Shown piece by piece: positions 25,961 through 37,917 of a stretch of DNA of 64,000 bases. Under the pieces are notes generated by a model. It was given only the letters and a program-made list of their open reading frames with translations, did not search any database and was not told the origin of the DNA. The position numbers and the translations under genes were made by a program. The stretch's first letter is position 1, and each line of letters starts with the position of its first letter. This DNA is from Cryptomeria japonica (lineage: Eukaryota > Streptophyta > Pinopsida > Cupressales > Cupressaceae): assembly GCF_030272615.1 (NCBI RefSeq), contig NC_081414.1, positions 233,602,733 through 233,666,732 on the forward strand, read 5' to 3'.

Positions 25961-26155
25961 ACTTATGTATTTTTTGCCTATCCTTCCCAGTTACTAATTT
26001 GTTTATGTTGATTAAGCATCAAACTCACTAATGTAGTTCATCATCATCACTGTATATTTTACAGTTCTTCAATACATTGAACAAATTATCTATCATTAAA
26101 ATTACTCTATTTAACATTAACTACCTTCTCTCATTACCATCCCTTTACACTTTCA

Positions 26156-26468
26156 GGTTGTCTGGATTGAAGAATTCAGCTTTCAAAAAAGAATAACATC
26201 CAATACACCAAGCTCATTACTTTCAAGGTATGTAAATATTTTCAGATTACGGGATGGTATTAGATTTCTCAATATATCAAACTCACTTCGAAAAATTAAC
26301 TTGTTCTCATAGCACTAAGTCAACTCTACCACTCATTTACTATTTTCAAGATATTATTTATATAACGGAATTACAAAACTTCTTAAACCAAATGCGATTA
26401 TTGATCTAAAAAACTTATCTGCAGGAAAACCTCTCCCACAACCCTCAAATACTGACATGGATGATTGG
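26156..26468 (+). other. Possible 3' exons, unassigned
   Basis: TTTCAG at 26150-26156 is followed by an open VVWIEEFSFQKR stretch to a donor (AAG|GTATGT, about 26229). CTGCAG at about 26424 opens GKPLPQPSNTDMDDW and a stop. The splice signals are good but the phase does not join cleanly, and no homologue is recognised. It could be the tail of the Helitron transcript or chance. Confidence 0.25.
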
Positions 26469-26584
26469 TGAGATTACCATTATCCCATTTCACATTCTAG
26501 AAGGTATTATTTTACTAAAAATTACTACATTTCAAATTTTGAAGTTTTTTTAAAGTATTTAACTTCACCATTTCTACAAGTTTT

Positions 26585-26875
26585 CCAAATCTAACTTATA
26601 TAAATGGAACAATGATGCAAGTCTTTTATGATATAAATCACATGCATTTCAACAAAAGGCTATATAACGTGTTGGTCTTACCAGCATTGGGGATGGAGGG
26701 TGGATAACAACGATTCTATGGGTCCAACAAATACATTTGGTTGGGAACAATATAGCCTACAAAAAAATAATTGTAAGAAAAATATTCATGACATTTTCTT
26801 TCAGTACATCATGCTACATACGACAGCATGGGGGATGGTGGGTGGAAAACTTTCAATTTTGGGAACAACCATTGG
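26585..26875 (-). repeat. Right arm of long inverted repeat
   Basis: Reverse complement of 15011-15300. The arms are about 11.3 kb apart. The strongest blocks are TGGTCTTACCAGCAT, GGGATGGAGGGTGGATAA, AGTACATCATGC and GGATGGTGGGTGGAAAA. Confidence 0.8.
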
Positions 26876-26924
26876 TTGGGTTATGTACACCAAAACATTT
26901 TTAATGTGGAATTATCTGTTTCTT

Positions 26925-27055
26925 CACATGTTCACTTCACACATGAATATTTCAAATGCATGATTTCAGTTTAATAAATTTTCCTCATTCACATGTTCAT
27001 TTGACACATGAATATTTCAAATCCATGATTTCACTTTTATAATTTTTCCGAGCAA
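26925..27055. repeat. Tandem 65-bp duplication
   Basis: Two units starting CACATGTTCA at 26925 and 26990, sharing ACACATGAATATTTCAAAT and CATGATTTCA. Confidence 0.85.
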
Positions 27056-27178
27056 GTAGATTTCAAATTGATTAATACTTCTATGGGATGAATCTAAATC
27101 CATATATCTTTGAATATGACAACTCTAATTGATCTAATGACATAATGCCTTTACAATCAGACCTATCGGCCTCCTGTT

Positions 27179-27207
27179 GTTGCAGACACTCCCCCTGCAA
27201 CTGCTAA
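27179..27207 (+). other. Candidate Helitron 3' end (hairpin plus CTAA)
   Basis: GTTGCAG (27179-27185) and CTGCAAC (27195-27201) form a perfect 7-bp stem, followed after two bases by CTAA (27204-27207) and then T. Helitron 3' ends have a short hairpin, CTRR and insertion before T, though usually with about 10 bases between hairpin and CTRR. The spacing is therefore atypical, and the paralogue comparison puts the block edge further right. Confidence 0.25.
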
Positions 27208-27589
27208 TATTAATACTTTTATTATAATTTATGACCATACATCATCGCCATGGTGGCCTGCCAATTTCTATTCTTGGTGCTTATAAAACATGACTTTATT
27301 TGAATACAACCAAATGTTTTGCATGCTGGTCTATTGAATATTATTATTGTACATTCACGCTTTGGGGGTGAGGAGGTATCAGAACTTGATTATTATTTTT
27401 TTGTTTTTATAGGTGCTTATTTCTGCTTTGGCATTCAGTTAATGGTGCTCCTTTCGAATGATTTTTTATGCAACGATTTATGTGGACAAGTTTGTAATGC
27501 AGTAATTAGTAGAAGTTTTGTACTTTATTTTTGTCTTAATCTGCATTTATTTTCCCTTCTAACATTTAGGGTTGACAAACTATGTAATC

Positions 27590-29000
27590 ATTTTACTACG
27601 AGAAAAAATAATTATTTGTAATCCTATGTTAAATTTGAATACTGCAAAATATCACGTTGGAATCGGTTTGTCCCTATCCTTGTGTAATACACATTGCTCA
27701 ATTTTATTAGGAAAAACAATTCAAACCTCCAAATTTGAAGCAACCAATGCAAGAAATACATATTTTAGAACAAACATAAAAATCAACTCTCTTTGAAAAA
27801 TATATAAAATAAAAAATTTATTCAAAATAACTTTGAAATATTTCATTTTGTATCAAAGAATTTGCTCTTTTTTCTACAAGCTTGTATATAGGTTACTATG
27901 GTATAATCAAAATGTATCCATCTAGCAATTGAATCTTTCTTGTTAATAAAAAAGATAGATCGCATTTCTAAATGGTCAAAATTCATTAATGTCATGTGAA
28001 AAAAATTAAAATTAAAATTTATGTAGCGAAACGAATCTATTTAATTATTTTCCAATTTTTTTAGGAAATGAAAGAATGATTCAAATTCAAATTGACAAAC
28101 ATGACAAACCTATATAACATAAAGGCTCTATCACACACTCATTGAATTTAGAACCTAACTTTCTTAAATAATAAAGAAGAATAAAGAATGTATAGTAATA
28201 AAAATAATCCGTCATCTACTATTTAGAAAGGAAGGACAATAATTAATACTTATTTTGGTTTGCATAAATCTTGCTTTAAATATCAAAGAAAATTTGTTAA
28301 AACATTAAAAATTGGACATAAAATATCATAAGATTCATGTTAAATGGAGAATGTGTGTACATATTTATATGTGTATGTATGTACATGTATGTATGTATGC
28401 ATGTATGTATGTATGTGTATGTATGTACATACATACACACATACATACATACATACATAAATACAGTGTAAAGAATTTGGAGTATAAATTTTATCGTGTC
28501 TTAAAAAATAGATTAAAAAATTGAAACTTAAACTAGGAGCTCCTTACAGATTATATAAATTCATGAAAATCATAACTCAATATTTTTTCTTTTTGTTAAT
28601 GTTATTAAGATATACTCTTTACAAATGGGATGTCAAGTTTGTGCTTAAATCTTTCTTGATTGACTTAAAATAAAAGGTGCAGTTTCTTTTTTATTTTTAA
28701 TAAAAAAATACACAATACCAAAATTAGATATGAACTCTAGAATTTAAGTTTTTAATGCACTAAATTTTTAACCATTTTGTTGCTCTAAGGTTGAAAACGT
28801 GACATGTCCATGAATCTAAAACTTAAATTATGCCTAGGAAATAAGGAAGAAACTGAAATGCTGACACAATACATTATTTATAAATTGCATAATATTATAG
28901 GAATTTAGAAATAATCTATGACCATGAAAATTGATAGATGACTTCATTTTGATGAGTGATTCGACACATTAATGTTTGTGAATATTTATGACTAAAAGAT
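27590..29000 (+). repeat. Dispersed repeat, right flank of the block
   Basis: 27590-28130 matches 59850-60720 (shared words AATCCTATGTTAAAT / AGTCCTATGTTAAAT, GAAGCAACCAATG, ATAATCAAAATGTAT, AATTCATTAATGTCAT). 28200-28340 matches 55800-55940. 28540-29000 matches 45600-46060 (TTTCTTGATTGACTT, GACTTCATTTTGATGAGT). No coding frame is preserved. Confidence 0.65.
28364..28460. repeat. (TATG)n/(CATA)n palindromic microsatellite
   Basis: A TATG-type repeat turns into its own complement at 28426/28427, with at least 13 bp of perfect arm on each side, so it can fold into a hairpin. Confidence 0.9.
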
Positions 29001-29030
29001 AATAATGTTGAGATTTAATTATTAAACTCA

Positions 29031-29205
29031 AACAATATAACATTATACATGAAATAGGTGAATAATGACACATACCATTTGTATAAGGTAAAATAATATG
29101 AGGTAGAAAATAAGGTCAACAATATAACATTATAGATGAAATAGGTGAATAATGACACATACCATTTATATAAGGTAAAATAATATGAGGTAGAAAATAA
29201 GGTCA
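29031..29205. repeat. Tandem 87-bp duplication
   Basis: Two nearly identical units starting AACAATATAACATTATA at 29031 and 29118; a third is cut after GGTCAAC. A minus-strand frame spans the pair only because the unit length is a multiple of three. Confidence 0.9.
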
Positions 29206-29209
29206 ACAA

Positions 29210-30554
29210 GTGCATATTATTATAAATGATGTAGAAGTGGTTCTTAGAATCTCTAACAATATTAGTGTTTTATATATTTGATCATAGTCATTAGGAAAAC
29301 AATAAGAACAAGAATAGATATATTTGACACAAAATCCTAAATATATATTGTTTAATATGTTCTTACTTATATTTTTTTAAGAGGATCATGTGAACCCATC
29401 AACATATTGAGATAAATGAATGCTTGTCCAAAAAAAAAAAGAAAAGAAAAGAGCCTATCCATGAGAAATCTATGAATTGATAAGTTGCTTTTTAATCAAG
29501 AAGAGGAATAGAAGTGGAATAACCCCTTGAATAATGCATCATATCCTAACAACCACTTCTCATCATATATTTTTAAATCTTATTGAACCATGTCAATAGC
29601 ACCATATATAATTAGCCAAATAATCTTATATTACATCAAACATATAAATATTACATTTATATACTCATTATTAGAGATTACTTTAGTTGCGAATATTCGC
29701 CAATGACGAATTTTTCACGTTGGTGACTTGGGAAATGGCAAATATTTTGTACCAATTGGGGGTGGCCATGTCACCAGAATATTATCAATTTGCATCAAAT
29801 TCACGCCCCAATCACCATATGTTTTATGTAATTAAATGTTTCTATGCGTGGATTTCACTAATACAATATACAGTGGACACACGGTAAATTTAATTTTTTC
29901 GCCTACACTCTCCGAGGTTGCCTTAATAGAGAACCATAATTTTCCTATAGGCTTATGAAGATTTGTTAGCTAGGAGGACCCAATTCGCCCAGTATTTTAC
30001 AGGCGTGTCTCTCCATTCACCCCAAATTTTGCCAACTATATTGTATTTGCCTATTATTTGGACAAACCATAATTGCCTCAAAAATTACATAAGTCGTGTT
30101 ATAGTTACGTGGGATTCGCCAAATATTTGTATACCATATAAAATTCCTGCAAAATTCACCATATAAGGATTTGTATAAATACATTCAAAGATCAGATCTA
30201 TCTCTACACAATCTGGTGGGTTCTGGGCTCTAAATTTAGATCAATAGCAAAGTTTCAGACCAAGGAAAATCATTGTTGTTGACTGCATTGGCGACTGCTA
30301 GTGACCTAAAGGTGAGCGATCATATTTTTGAAGTGCTATAATATTATTCTGAATTTTTCTATATCTATTTGCACTGTTGAGTTCATTCTTATTTAGTGGG
30401 GACCCGTTAGTGCCAAGTGGTCAACCAGGAGATTCAAACCTCAGACATCTAGATTGTAGGTCGTAGGGCCAATGAAACATTTATTATACTTTATAGTCTA
30501 TTATTGCTTCTTCAACAAGTTGATATTTTTTTGGTAGCCTTTATTTCGTTGGAG
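29210..30554. other. No gene seen; upstream region of hAT transposase
   Basis: AT-rich. From 29690 there is a cluster of TTCGCC-type words: the palindrome GCGAATATTCGC at 29693, then TTCGCC at about 29910, 29982 and 30115. A GT-AG pair (CTAAAG|GTGAGC near 30311, GTAG near 30538) could be a 5'-leader intron just before the ATG at 30555. The transposon end is not identified. Confidence 0.4.
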
Positions 30555-33227
30555 ATGTCGAATAGGAAGAAGGGTAGGAAACTTGAATGTGGGGAAGTCC
30601 ATGAGAGGCCAACAAAATGCAGAACATTGTCTTTGTACTTTGGCTTTGGAAAAGATTGTGGTGAAAATTAGGAAGGTACATCATCACAAGTACAAGTAAA
30701 AAATTCACAACCTACACTGCATGTTGAAGACGACGGCAAACCTGATATCTCAGATCAAAATGATCTTGAAAAAGATTATCTGGTAGATGCCTAAGTTAGC
30801 TGGAATGATATAATCGACTTGGGTGATAATGTTATTGATGATAATGCACAAAAGGGGAAAAGAAAAGCCAGATCAAAAAAAGATCGGGAGTGGGATATGT
30901 CAGTGAAGAATTTTCAAATTGATTATGCATCAAAGTATCCATTCATTGAACCAGTGGAGAATCCAATTGAAGGAAATCCTCCAATAGAATGCAGGTGTAA
31001 GATTTGCACTTGGAAATATAACAAGGAAATTTGGTGGCAGCTAAAATTTGACACCATAGAAAAGCATATGGGTAAATTTTATGAAAAACAAATGATAGCT
31101 AGAGTTGAAAAATCAGTGATAAGATGGAAAAAAATGAGGAATGTAAGCATGTGAGGAATGTCCAAGAGTATTATTTTAATGAGAAAATACAGACGAAGCC
31201 TGCTAAAGTTAAAGGTTCTATTGAAGCTAGTTTTGGAAAAGCAATGCAAATAGAACAACTGGGAAAAGTTGTCCAGTTAAGCATTGTTTTTTATATTTTG
31301 AGAAGAGGGTGTGCTACGACATATTTCCCATCAATTAGTGGTTTATTACACTTTTTGAAAGTTCCTAACTATCCTAATAGTCACTGGTCAGTAAACAATG
31401 GATGGGAATGGGCAAGTTCTCTTGCTAAGGTTGAAAAAGAAGACGTAAAGGAAAAAATAAGAGAGTCAAACTTTATTGTATTTTCTTAAGATGAAGTTAC
31501 AGAAGTAGATAATACTTTAAGGGTATGCATACATGTTTATACTGTACAGAATCATGCTAGCCAACCTCATCTACTATTTGTTACTAGAATGAAGGAGAGT
31601 ACGACAACGGAAAATTTATTTCAACTAGTAAAGAGAAGTTTAATTGAATATGGAGGTATGGATGATATGACGGTTGCCAAAAAATTGGTGTGTGTTGGAG
31701 CAGATGGAGCTTCAGTAATTCAAGGTCACAGGAACGGTCTTTGTACAAATATTGAAACTTCATTTGCACCATACATTACTACAATTCACTGCATGGCTCA
31801 CATAATGAATCCAACTTTTGGAATTGTGAGCAAGTATGCTTCGGTAAAAAAATTTGAAATTTTAATCAGAGAGATCTACTCACACTTCTGTCAAAGTCTT
31901 AAGCGATTTATAGGATTTCAATACTTTGTTGATGGAATAATTGATGGGAACAAGCTTCTCAAGGATAATGATACTAGATGGGTCTCTTTGGATGGTCTAG
32001 CGCATCGAGTTTTTTCAAAATATCCATCCTTGATTGGACTATTTCACACAACTCGCGACGAATCAGAGCAACCAAAATTTCCTGACCTTCTTCGGAGGTT
32101 AAGTAATCTAGAGACATTCTTAACTTTAGCAACTCTTTTTCCCATGCTAGAGGAAATGAGGAATATTATGAAGGCTGCCCAAAAAAGAGCTCTGTATATT
32201 GCAGAATATGCTACATTGCGTAAGATGAAATGCATGACCCTCGACAACCTCTATCGAAATCAACCAAGACTATCTGATGAAAAATTTGTTAAGTGGTGGA
32301 CACTCACAGATTTGAACAATCCTGATAACTTTTTACAAATCGGTGCAAACGGAGAGGTATGTGCCAATGTACAGGGAGTTGAGATACCAATGCACTTATA
32401 TGCCACGGTCGACCCCGAGGAACTAGGAAAGTGCCCCATGAAGCAACTAGCAAGAGTTACAAGAGAATATTTTGACAAGATTGTTGAGTCTGTAACTACT
32501 TCTGTGAAGAAAATGATCTATCCTCACATATTAGAAGCAGATTCTCTCTTGACAACCTACTTGAAGCCATGTCTATTGTGTTTCCTAAATATTGGAGCCT
32601 CAACAGTGCAACTGATTTTCGAAGTAAGCTATTGACTTTGATAAAACAATTTTGCATATCCAAAGAATTGAATGGAGTAACTATAAATGGAATATTAGAT
32701 GAAACTCATCTTAGAGAGCAATCATCTCATTTTACATACACTATGAGGGAACAATATGGCAGAATGGAGAACCCCGTGAAGAGGGATCAGTAACAAGGCT
32801 TTGGAAATATATAGTTGATAATGAAGCGTTGTGTGATTCAATGCCAGAACATTTGAAGCTTGCTGATTTATGTCTTACCATGATATTGGGTTTGGTGGAA
32901 GATGAGAGAGTTTTCAGTGCTTTGGGGTTCCTAAAATCAAAGCTAAGAAACAAACTAGACAAAAAATTGGAAAATTGCTTGAGGCTCTATACATCTAGGT
33001 ATGATGTCCACACTTTTCCTTACGATAGGGCACTGCAAATCTGGAGGTCCAAATGTGAAAGAAGAGGTTTGGGAAATACTTCAAACCAAAGTACCAGTGG
33101 GACTATTGACTCAAGTACTAGACCTACTGGTGGCATTGAGATGCAATTCAACAAAGGTATGCAAGCTCAGAGTGAAGAAAACACAGACAAGAATCAAGAA
33201 AGCTCTGAATTTGATAAGGATGAATGA
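30555..33227 (+). pseudogene. hAT-superfamily transposase
   Basis: Start chosen at ATG 30555 (SNRKKGRKL), in frame with the long piece beginning at 30819. In order: a basic acidic N-terminus with stops near 30669 and 30792; a BED-like zinc segment (CRCKICTW..DTIEKHMGKF); a frameshift near 31130; a stop at 31487; a catalytic region with LVCVGADGASVIQG, IHCMAHIMN and NDTRWVSLDGL; a frameshift near 32600; one near 32780; and a C-terminal dimerisation motif ADLCLTMILGLVEDERVFSA, LKSKLRNKL, ending at 33227. The sub-type resembles plant and animal hAT proteins related to ZMYM/KIAA1586-like sequences. It once cut and joined DNA; now at least three stops and three frameshifts disable it. Confidence 0.85.
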
Positions 33228-34140
33228 CAATTGTAAGAGATTGGTATTTATTAATCTTATTACTGTATCTCATCATTCATATTACAAAAGAATATTAATA
33301 TGGTTGATAACTTGAGGATATTTTACTAGTCTATCAAGTTTTGGCAATTAGAATTTAATATTGATTTGTAATTGTATTTTTCAACTTTCTATTTCCAGAT
33401 TTAAAATAGTATAATAAAAGACCATAATGTGTTTATTGATACAAATATGTTTATTTAGACATGTTGAGAACTTAGATTTTCATTAATTCTTTCAAAATAT
33501 AGCCATATGATACAATTCATTCAATACACCACTGTGTGTGATTCTCCATACAAAAAGTCAATACAAAGTTTCAGAACCCTTTGCAAATGACCTTGAATTC
33601 CCTTTTATAGAAACAAGGAAGCAACAACAACTTCAAGTCGATTTGCAACATGTGAAGACTCAACATCAAAATCAATTACTAAGGCACTGAAGATTGAATA
33701 TATCATCTCGTTTGCCATTAGTATCACAAACTCAACACAAACTTACATGGCCATCACAGGTCGGATTAACAATTTAACAACAGCTACATGTCTCATGGCT
33801 CCTGTTCAAAAAACAGAGTTCAAAATTAAACATTAATTCAAGCCATGGAAAATTAAATATAGATAATAGCAGTGCCCAAAACCTAGTAATCAGAAATAGA
33901 GAAATGCAGAAATGTTAAAACTTGGGAGAATTTGAGAATACAAATTTACAGGCTGAAGATTTGCATTGTGCATCATAGATTCATAGGCTAGATTAGCAAT
34001 AGCGAGTGCTAGTTTTTTCCTGTTCATGAAAAAGATTTATTTCAAGCACTGCCAAATTACAAACGTAAAAAAACATAAAACCTTGAAATTAAGAGTAAAA
34101 GTATAAAACTGTGCAATACATACTATGATTCTTGAGATTT
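33228..34140. other. No gene seen between convergent pseudogenes
   Basis: AT-rich spacer between the hAT transposase (plus strand) and the unknown minus-strand gene. No tandem repeat or recognisable transposon end. Confidence 0.5.
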
Positions 34141-36140
34141 CTATGCCAATTTTTGTAGGGTTCTCCACTCTTTGTCTGATGGAAGGTCAATATTCTTTAA
34201 ACTATGGAAAGTGAACTGCAACTTTGTCAACAATCCATATTTAGAAGAGTTACTTGACATCACTGTTTCACCCAATACCGCATTCAGAGTTGTAAATGGT
34301 TTGATGAATTCTAGGAAGCTTTGGGGAGTTGTGCTCTTAGGAAGCAAGTCTAAATCAGACTTCATTTTTATCTCCATGTTTTTTTGGTAAGCTTCTTTTC
34401 CATTGAATTTATTTGATGGGTCAACGGCCTTAGGCAAAACAATTTTAATTAAAGTAGTTGTCTTTTCTTAATGCAGCTTCAATATCTTTTTGCCATATTT
34501 ATCCATAACTTATGATGTTTCCCTTAGTTTTTGGCATTTTTCAAGGATAGATGATGCCTTAATTGTGGCATCAATGTGGTTGTTAATTCCCTTGGATGCC
34601 AAATAGCTGTTACTGGTACTGTAGACTACTTGCAAAATTTGTTTTGCCATATCCTCTTTTGAATAAACATGTATGCTCTTCTCAATGTGCCCTTTGATTT
34701 TCATATAAATTAATCTCAGACTTTCATTCAGTTCAAACCATTTGTGCAACTTGTCACTGCTCTGCATTATTTGCCCCCAAATGTTTTCTTGTATATACTT
34801 CGTTGTATTTTTCATATTATCTTTCAATATATCCTCTGAAGTTTTAATTTTATCATTTGCATTGTGCAGGTCTTATTTCATTTATGCACATTTTTTTATT
34901 TCTTCCTCTACTTCCTCTTCTAAATGTTTTGATTTTTCCTTCTCATGATCCAATAGGTCCTATATTTTTCTTATTTCAACAGCAGTAGACTCATAACTTT
35001 TGTATAATTTTTGAAAACTGGCTATTTCATCATCAATTTTTTTACTGCTTTTAGCCAGTTTTTCACTTAGGTCCTTCAATTTTCCATCCATCTTTTCCTA
35101 CTCTGCAATTTCTACTGCAGAGCCCGAATTTTTTATCCTTTTGTATAAATCATTGCACTTGTTATCTGCTTCTTTCCTCTTTGATTTTTCGTTTGCCAGG
35201 TCTACCTGTAAATTTTCTATTTGTTTCTCCAGTTTATTTTTTCTCTCTCTCCACCTTTAGCAGTGAAGTGTAGACCACTTCGTTAGTCCTTTTTGACACA
35301 ATAATTTTGTCCACATTTTGTACTTTAGAAAAATCTATTTGGGGGGTGCTAACTTGAAATTCAGAGGGATCTATCTGACTGTGTGGTAGATTTTTATCTT
35401 TATTTGGGGGCATAACAACCATGAACTCCATCATATCTTTCTGTGGGTCATATGAGGGAAATACCCTGTTCCTTGCAGGTTGTTCGTCTAAAACTTCAGT
35501 CAGGGCAACCATATGCAATACTCTCTTTTTTTCTTTATTTGCATTTGTTGTGTGTTCAAAATTTTCACAGTAATCATGAAATTGAAAATATGGGCTTGCT
35601 GAACCAATTGAATGTTTGAAAGGTGAAATAGAAGAGGCTCCAGTTCCACCTATGCATGCAGTTTTAACTAATGCATTACAAGGAGTACCAACAACCATTC
35701 CTGATCATGTCCCACTATCACTTGCATGTGTAGTTTTTATAGTCTTTTGAGGGGTCTATTCTGAAGTTGCAAACGATAGTTTTGTAGTGGCAATGGCACT
35801 TGATATAAGATTCTGAATAGTATGAGTATCTACCACTATTGGCCTCTTGCGAGAGATATTTTGTTGCTGCACTTGTCCAACACCAAGACAACTAGTATTA
35901 GTAGTAGTACACATGCCAACCCCACCAATCATAGTGGCACTTGACTGAACACTAATAAGAATACTATCCCCCGATTCCCCACTAGTGGCAGTGGCACTTG
36001 ATTCACCACCAAAGAGAATACCATGATGTGGTGGTGGTTGTGGATTTGAACCTGTAACAAATGCAGGTGGGCCCTGAGGGTAATGATTAGTACCTTTCCA
36101 TGATGAATCTGATCAAGTCCAATGACTGGTTTAACAAGAA
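34141..36140 (-). pseudogene. C-terminal half of unrecognised protein: disordered linker and coiled coil
   Basis: Reading continues in the minus direction after the G-patch frame ends. A Pro/Ser/Thr-rich segment comes first (NPQPPPHHG, GESSATATSGE). Then 35698-35234 is a frame rich in polar residues. A long run of heptad-like Lys/Glu/Leu follows (about 35230-34830, broken by several stops), and 34827-34510 and 34437-34141 are helical and acidic. It ends with a stop at 34141. I know no family for this half; a coiled coil is the only feature I can defend. Same strand and order as the G-patch part upstream, so I treat both as one gene broken by at least five stops or frameshifts. It could also be two genes. 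Confidence 0.45.
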
Positions 36141-36144
36141 CTTT

Positions 36145-37917
36145 TTATTTTGAATCTGACGGAAGTTGTACCTCAAGTGGATACCAAATGTCTTCTCCTC
36201 TAGGACCTAGACCACCACCTTCAAAACCCATTTTTTCCACAATGTTTTCCCCTTTGCTATATTTTTCTTTCATGGACTCATTTACTCCACCTAATATTTT
36301 AGGGACTGTAGTAGTTGTTGGAGTGGGCTCAACCTCATACTCATTTTCATCATCACTCCTGTCATATGTTGTTGTGGGATGCTCCATATTCCACAATTCG
36401 CTAAACTCTGCATCCTCATTGATGGACTTAAAATCTGCACCAGTCTTTGGTTCACCGATATTCTTCCTCGTAGTCCAAATATTATTTATTTTGGTTTGAG
36501 TCCAATAACTGTCTTTACATTCTTGCAGAATTGTTTTGGGAATAGATTTGTTAGATGGATTGGCAGATTTTTGGTAGAAATTGTAGGACCTCCTATTTTG
36601 GATGCCCTCCTTTGTTGTCCTCTGTGTGTGCAATGCCATAATTTGTGATGACAATTCTTTTGTTGAAATGTTATTGTCAACGACAATTTTCTCCATCTCT
36701 TTTTTAACCTCATCCCAGGAGTCCATGTCTCTAAGCTTTTCTAGCAATGGTTTAGTTTCATATTGACATAACATTGAAGAGTTCCCATTTTTCTTAAGCC
36801 TTGCTTTAACTACACCGATTGGATCATACTGCCAGAGACCCTCATCACCAAAGCTAAAAACTGCCAAAAAATCATGTGCCACATTGAATGCTTTTCTCTC
36901 AAATGTGAACCCTCCACATGAGAAAGGCAAGGAAGGAAATATGCTCTTCTTTTGCTGAACATGAAAATGCCTATCTATGCTCTCCAATTGTCGTACATAT
37001 TCCAATGCAAATACCCTCTCTGTCACATGTATTGGAAGTCTGTAGGGTTTTACTGTTGATCCATAAAACCTTAAAACAATGTATTCTTCCATGAAGAACC
37101 AATTAGCCAATTGTATTTGACTTCCAAGATGAATGCAATCTCTACAAGACACAAACAATCTAGGTATTGGATTGCTTGTAATTTCATTATACATTGGTAC
37201 CAAAAAGAAGTCTACAAAATGGTTGTAGCTCTTTCTGTTATCATGCATCCTTATCTTTGGTGTCCATTCATATATTGGATAATATGTTCTATTCTGAGTC
37301 TTCTCATCAATCTTATAGTTCATAATGTGAAGATTGTTGGTCTCGAATATTGCACAATACTTGGATATAAGAAGATAGCACAAGTAGGATGAGGACCTAA
37401 ATGTCTTACAAGAACCTTTTTTGATCATTAGTAATTGTTTTTGCATGGATTGAACAACGTGCTCAACAAAATTATATCTTACTGGTTGACTTACACAATG
37501 GATATTCAAAATCATTTCAAGAAGGCTAACACCCACTTCCCTATCATTTTCCAGTCCTAGGAAAAATGTCAGCAAGGAAATAGTATCCCCAACCCATGGA
37601 ACAAAAATGTTACAATCATAAGGAAGCTTATGATTCCGATCCAACTGAGTACCACATATTATTAGAGCTTTAATAAATGAATCTCTATGACTTGGATCGA
37701 GACTCTCATAATTCCGTGCTAGCTTTCCTAGGTCAATGTGGACGTTTGAGTTTTGTGCTTCAAACCCTAGGTTCAACAAACGAGCAAATTCTCCCACGTT
37801 TATGGATATAATTTCCTCTTTTGTATTTTTATTGACAATTGCTTTTTTATCTTCATCATAATTTTTGGCACAGACCATGACAAATTTAGGGCAAGGGAAT
37901 ACCTCAGGTAACACCAT
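36145..37917 (-). CDS. Unrecognised protein with C-terminal G-patch
   Basis: A 591-codon open frame, the longest here, starting at ATG 37915-37917 (MVLPEVFPCPKFVMVCAKN). Residues 1-420 look globular and helical (EEIISINVGEFARLLNLG, NIFVPWVGDTISLLTFF, CRDCIHLGSQIQLANWFF). Residues 420-540 are polar. Near the C-terminus GENIVEKMGFEGGGLGPRGE fits the G-patch consensus (GxxI..KMGF..G.GLG), a glycine-rich nucleic-acid-associated motif of RNA-processing proteins and some retroelement proteins. Comparison with the duplicated copy at 39.85-40.0 kb shows that about 13 codons before MLPEVF were lost here and the frame disturbed, so the true N-terminus is upstream. No RT, integrase or protease is adjacent. 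Function unknown; a retroelement gag-like role is possible, not shown. Confidence 0.55.
   Translation of the reverse strand: MVLPEVFPCPKFVMVCAKNYDEDKKAIVNKNTKEEIISINVGEFARLLNLGFEAQNSNVHIDLGKLARNYESLDPSHRDSFIKALIICGTQLDRNHKLPYDCNIFVPWVGDTISLLTFFLGLENDREVGVSLLEMILNIHCVSQPVRYNFVEHVVQSMQKQLLMIKKGSCKTFRSSSYLCYLLISKYCAIFETNNLHIMNYKIDEKTQNRTYYPIYEWTPKIRMHDNRKSYNHFVDFFLVPMYNEITSNPIPRLFVSCRDCIHLGSQIQLANWFFMEEYIVLRFYGSTVKPYRLPIHVTERVFALEYVRQLESIDRHFHVQQKKSIFPSLPFSCGGFTFERKAFNVAHDFLAVFSFGDEGLWQYDPIGVVKARLKKNGNSSMLCQYETKPLLEKLRDMDSWDEVKKEMEKIVVDNNISTKELSSQIMALHTQRTTKEGIQNRRSYNFYQKSANPSNKSIPKTILQECKDSYWTQTKINNIWTTRKNIGEPKTGADFKSINEDAEFSELWNMEHPTTTYDRSDDENEYEVEPTPTTTTVPKILGGVNESMKEKYSKGENIVEKMGFEGGGLGPRGEDIWYPLEVQLPSDSK

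Noticed and set aside
36145-37917. G-patch protein as a splicing factor or as a virus-derived protein
   Set aside because: No other splicing-factor domain, and no protease, RT or integrase nearby; the G-patch alone does not decide the origin.
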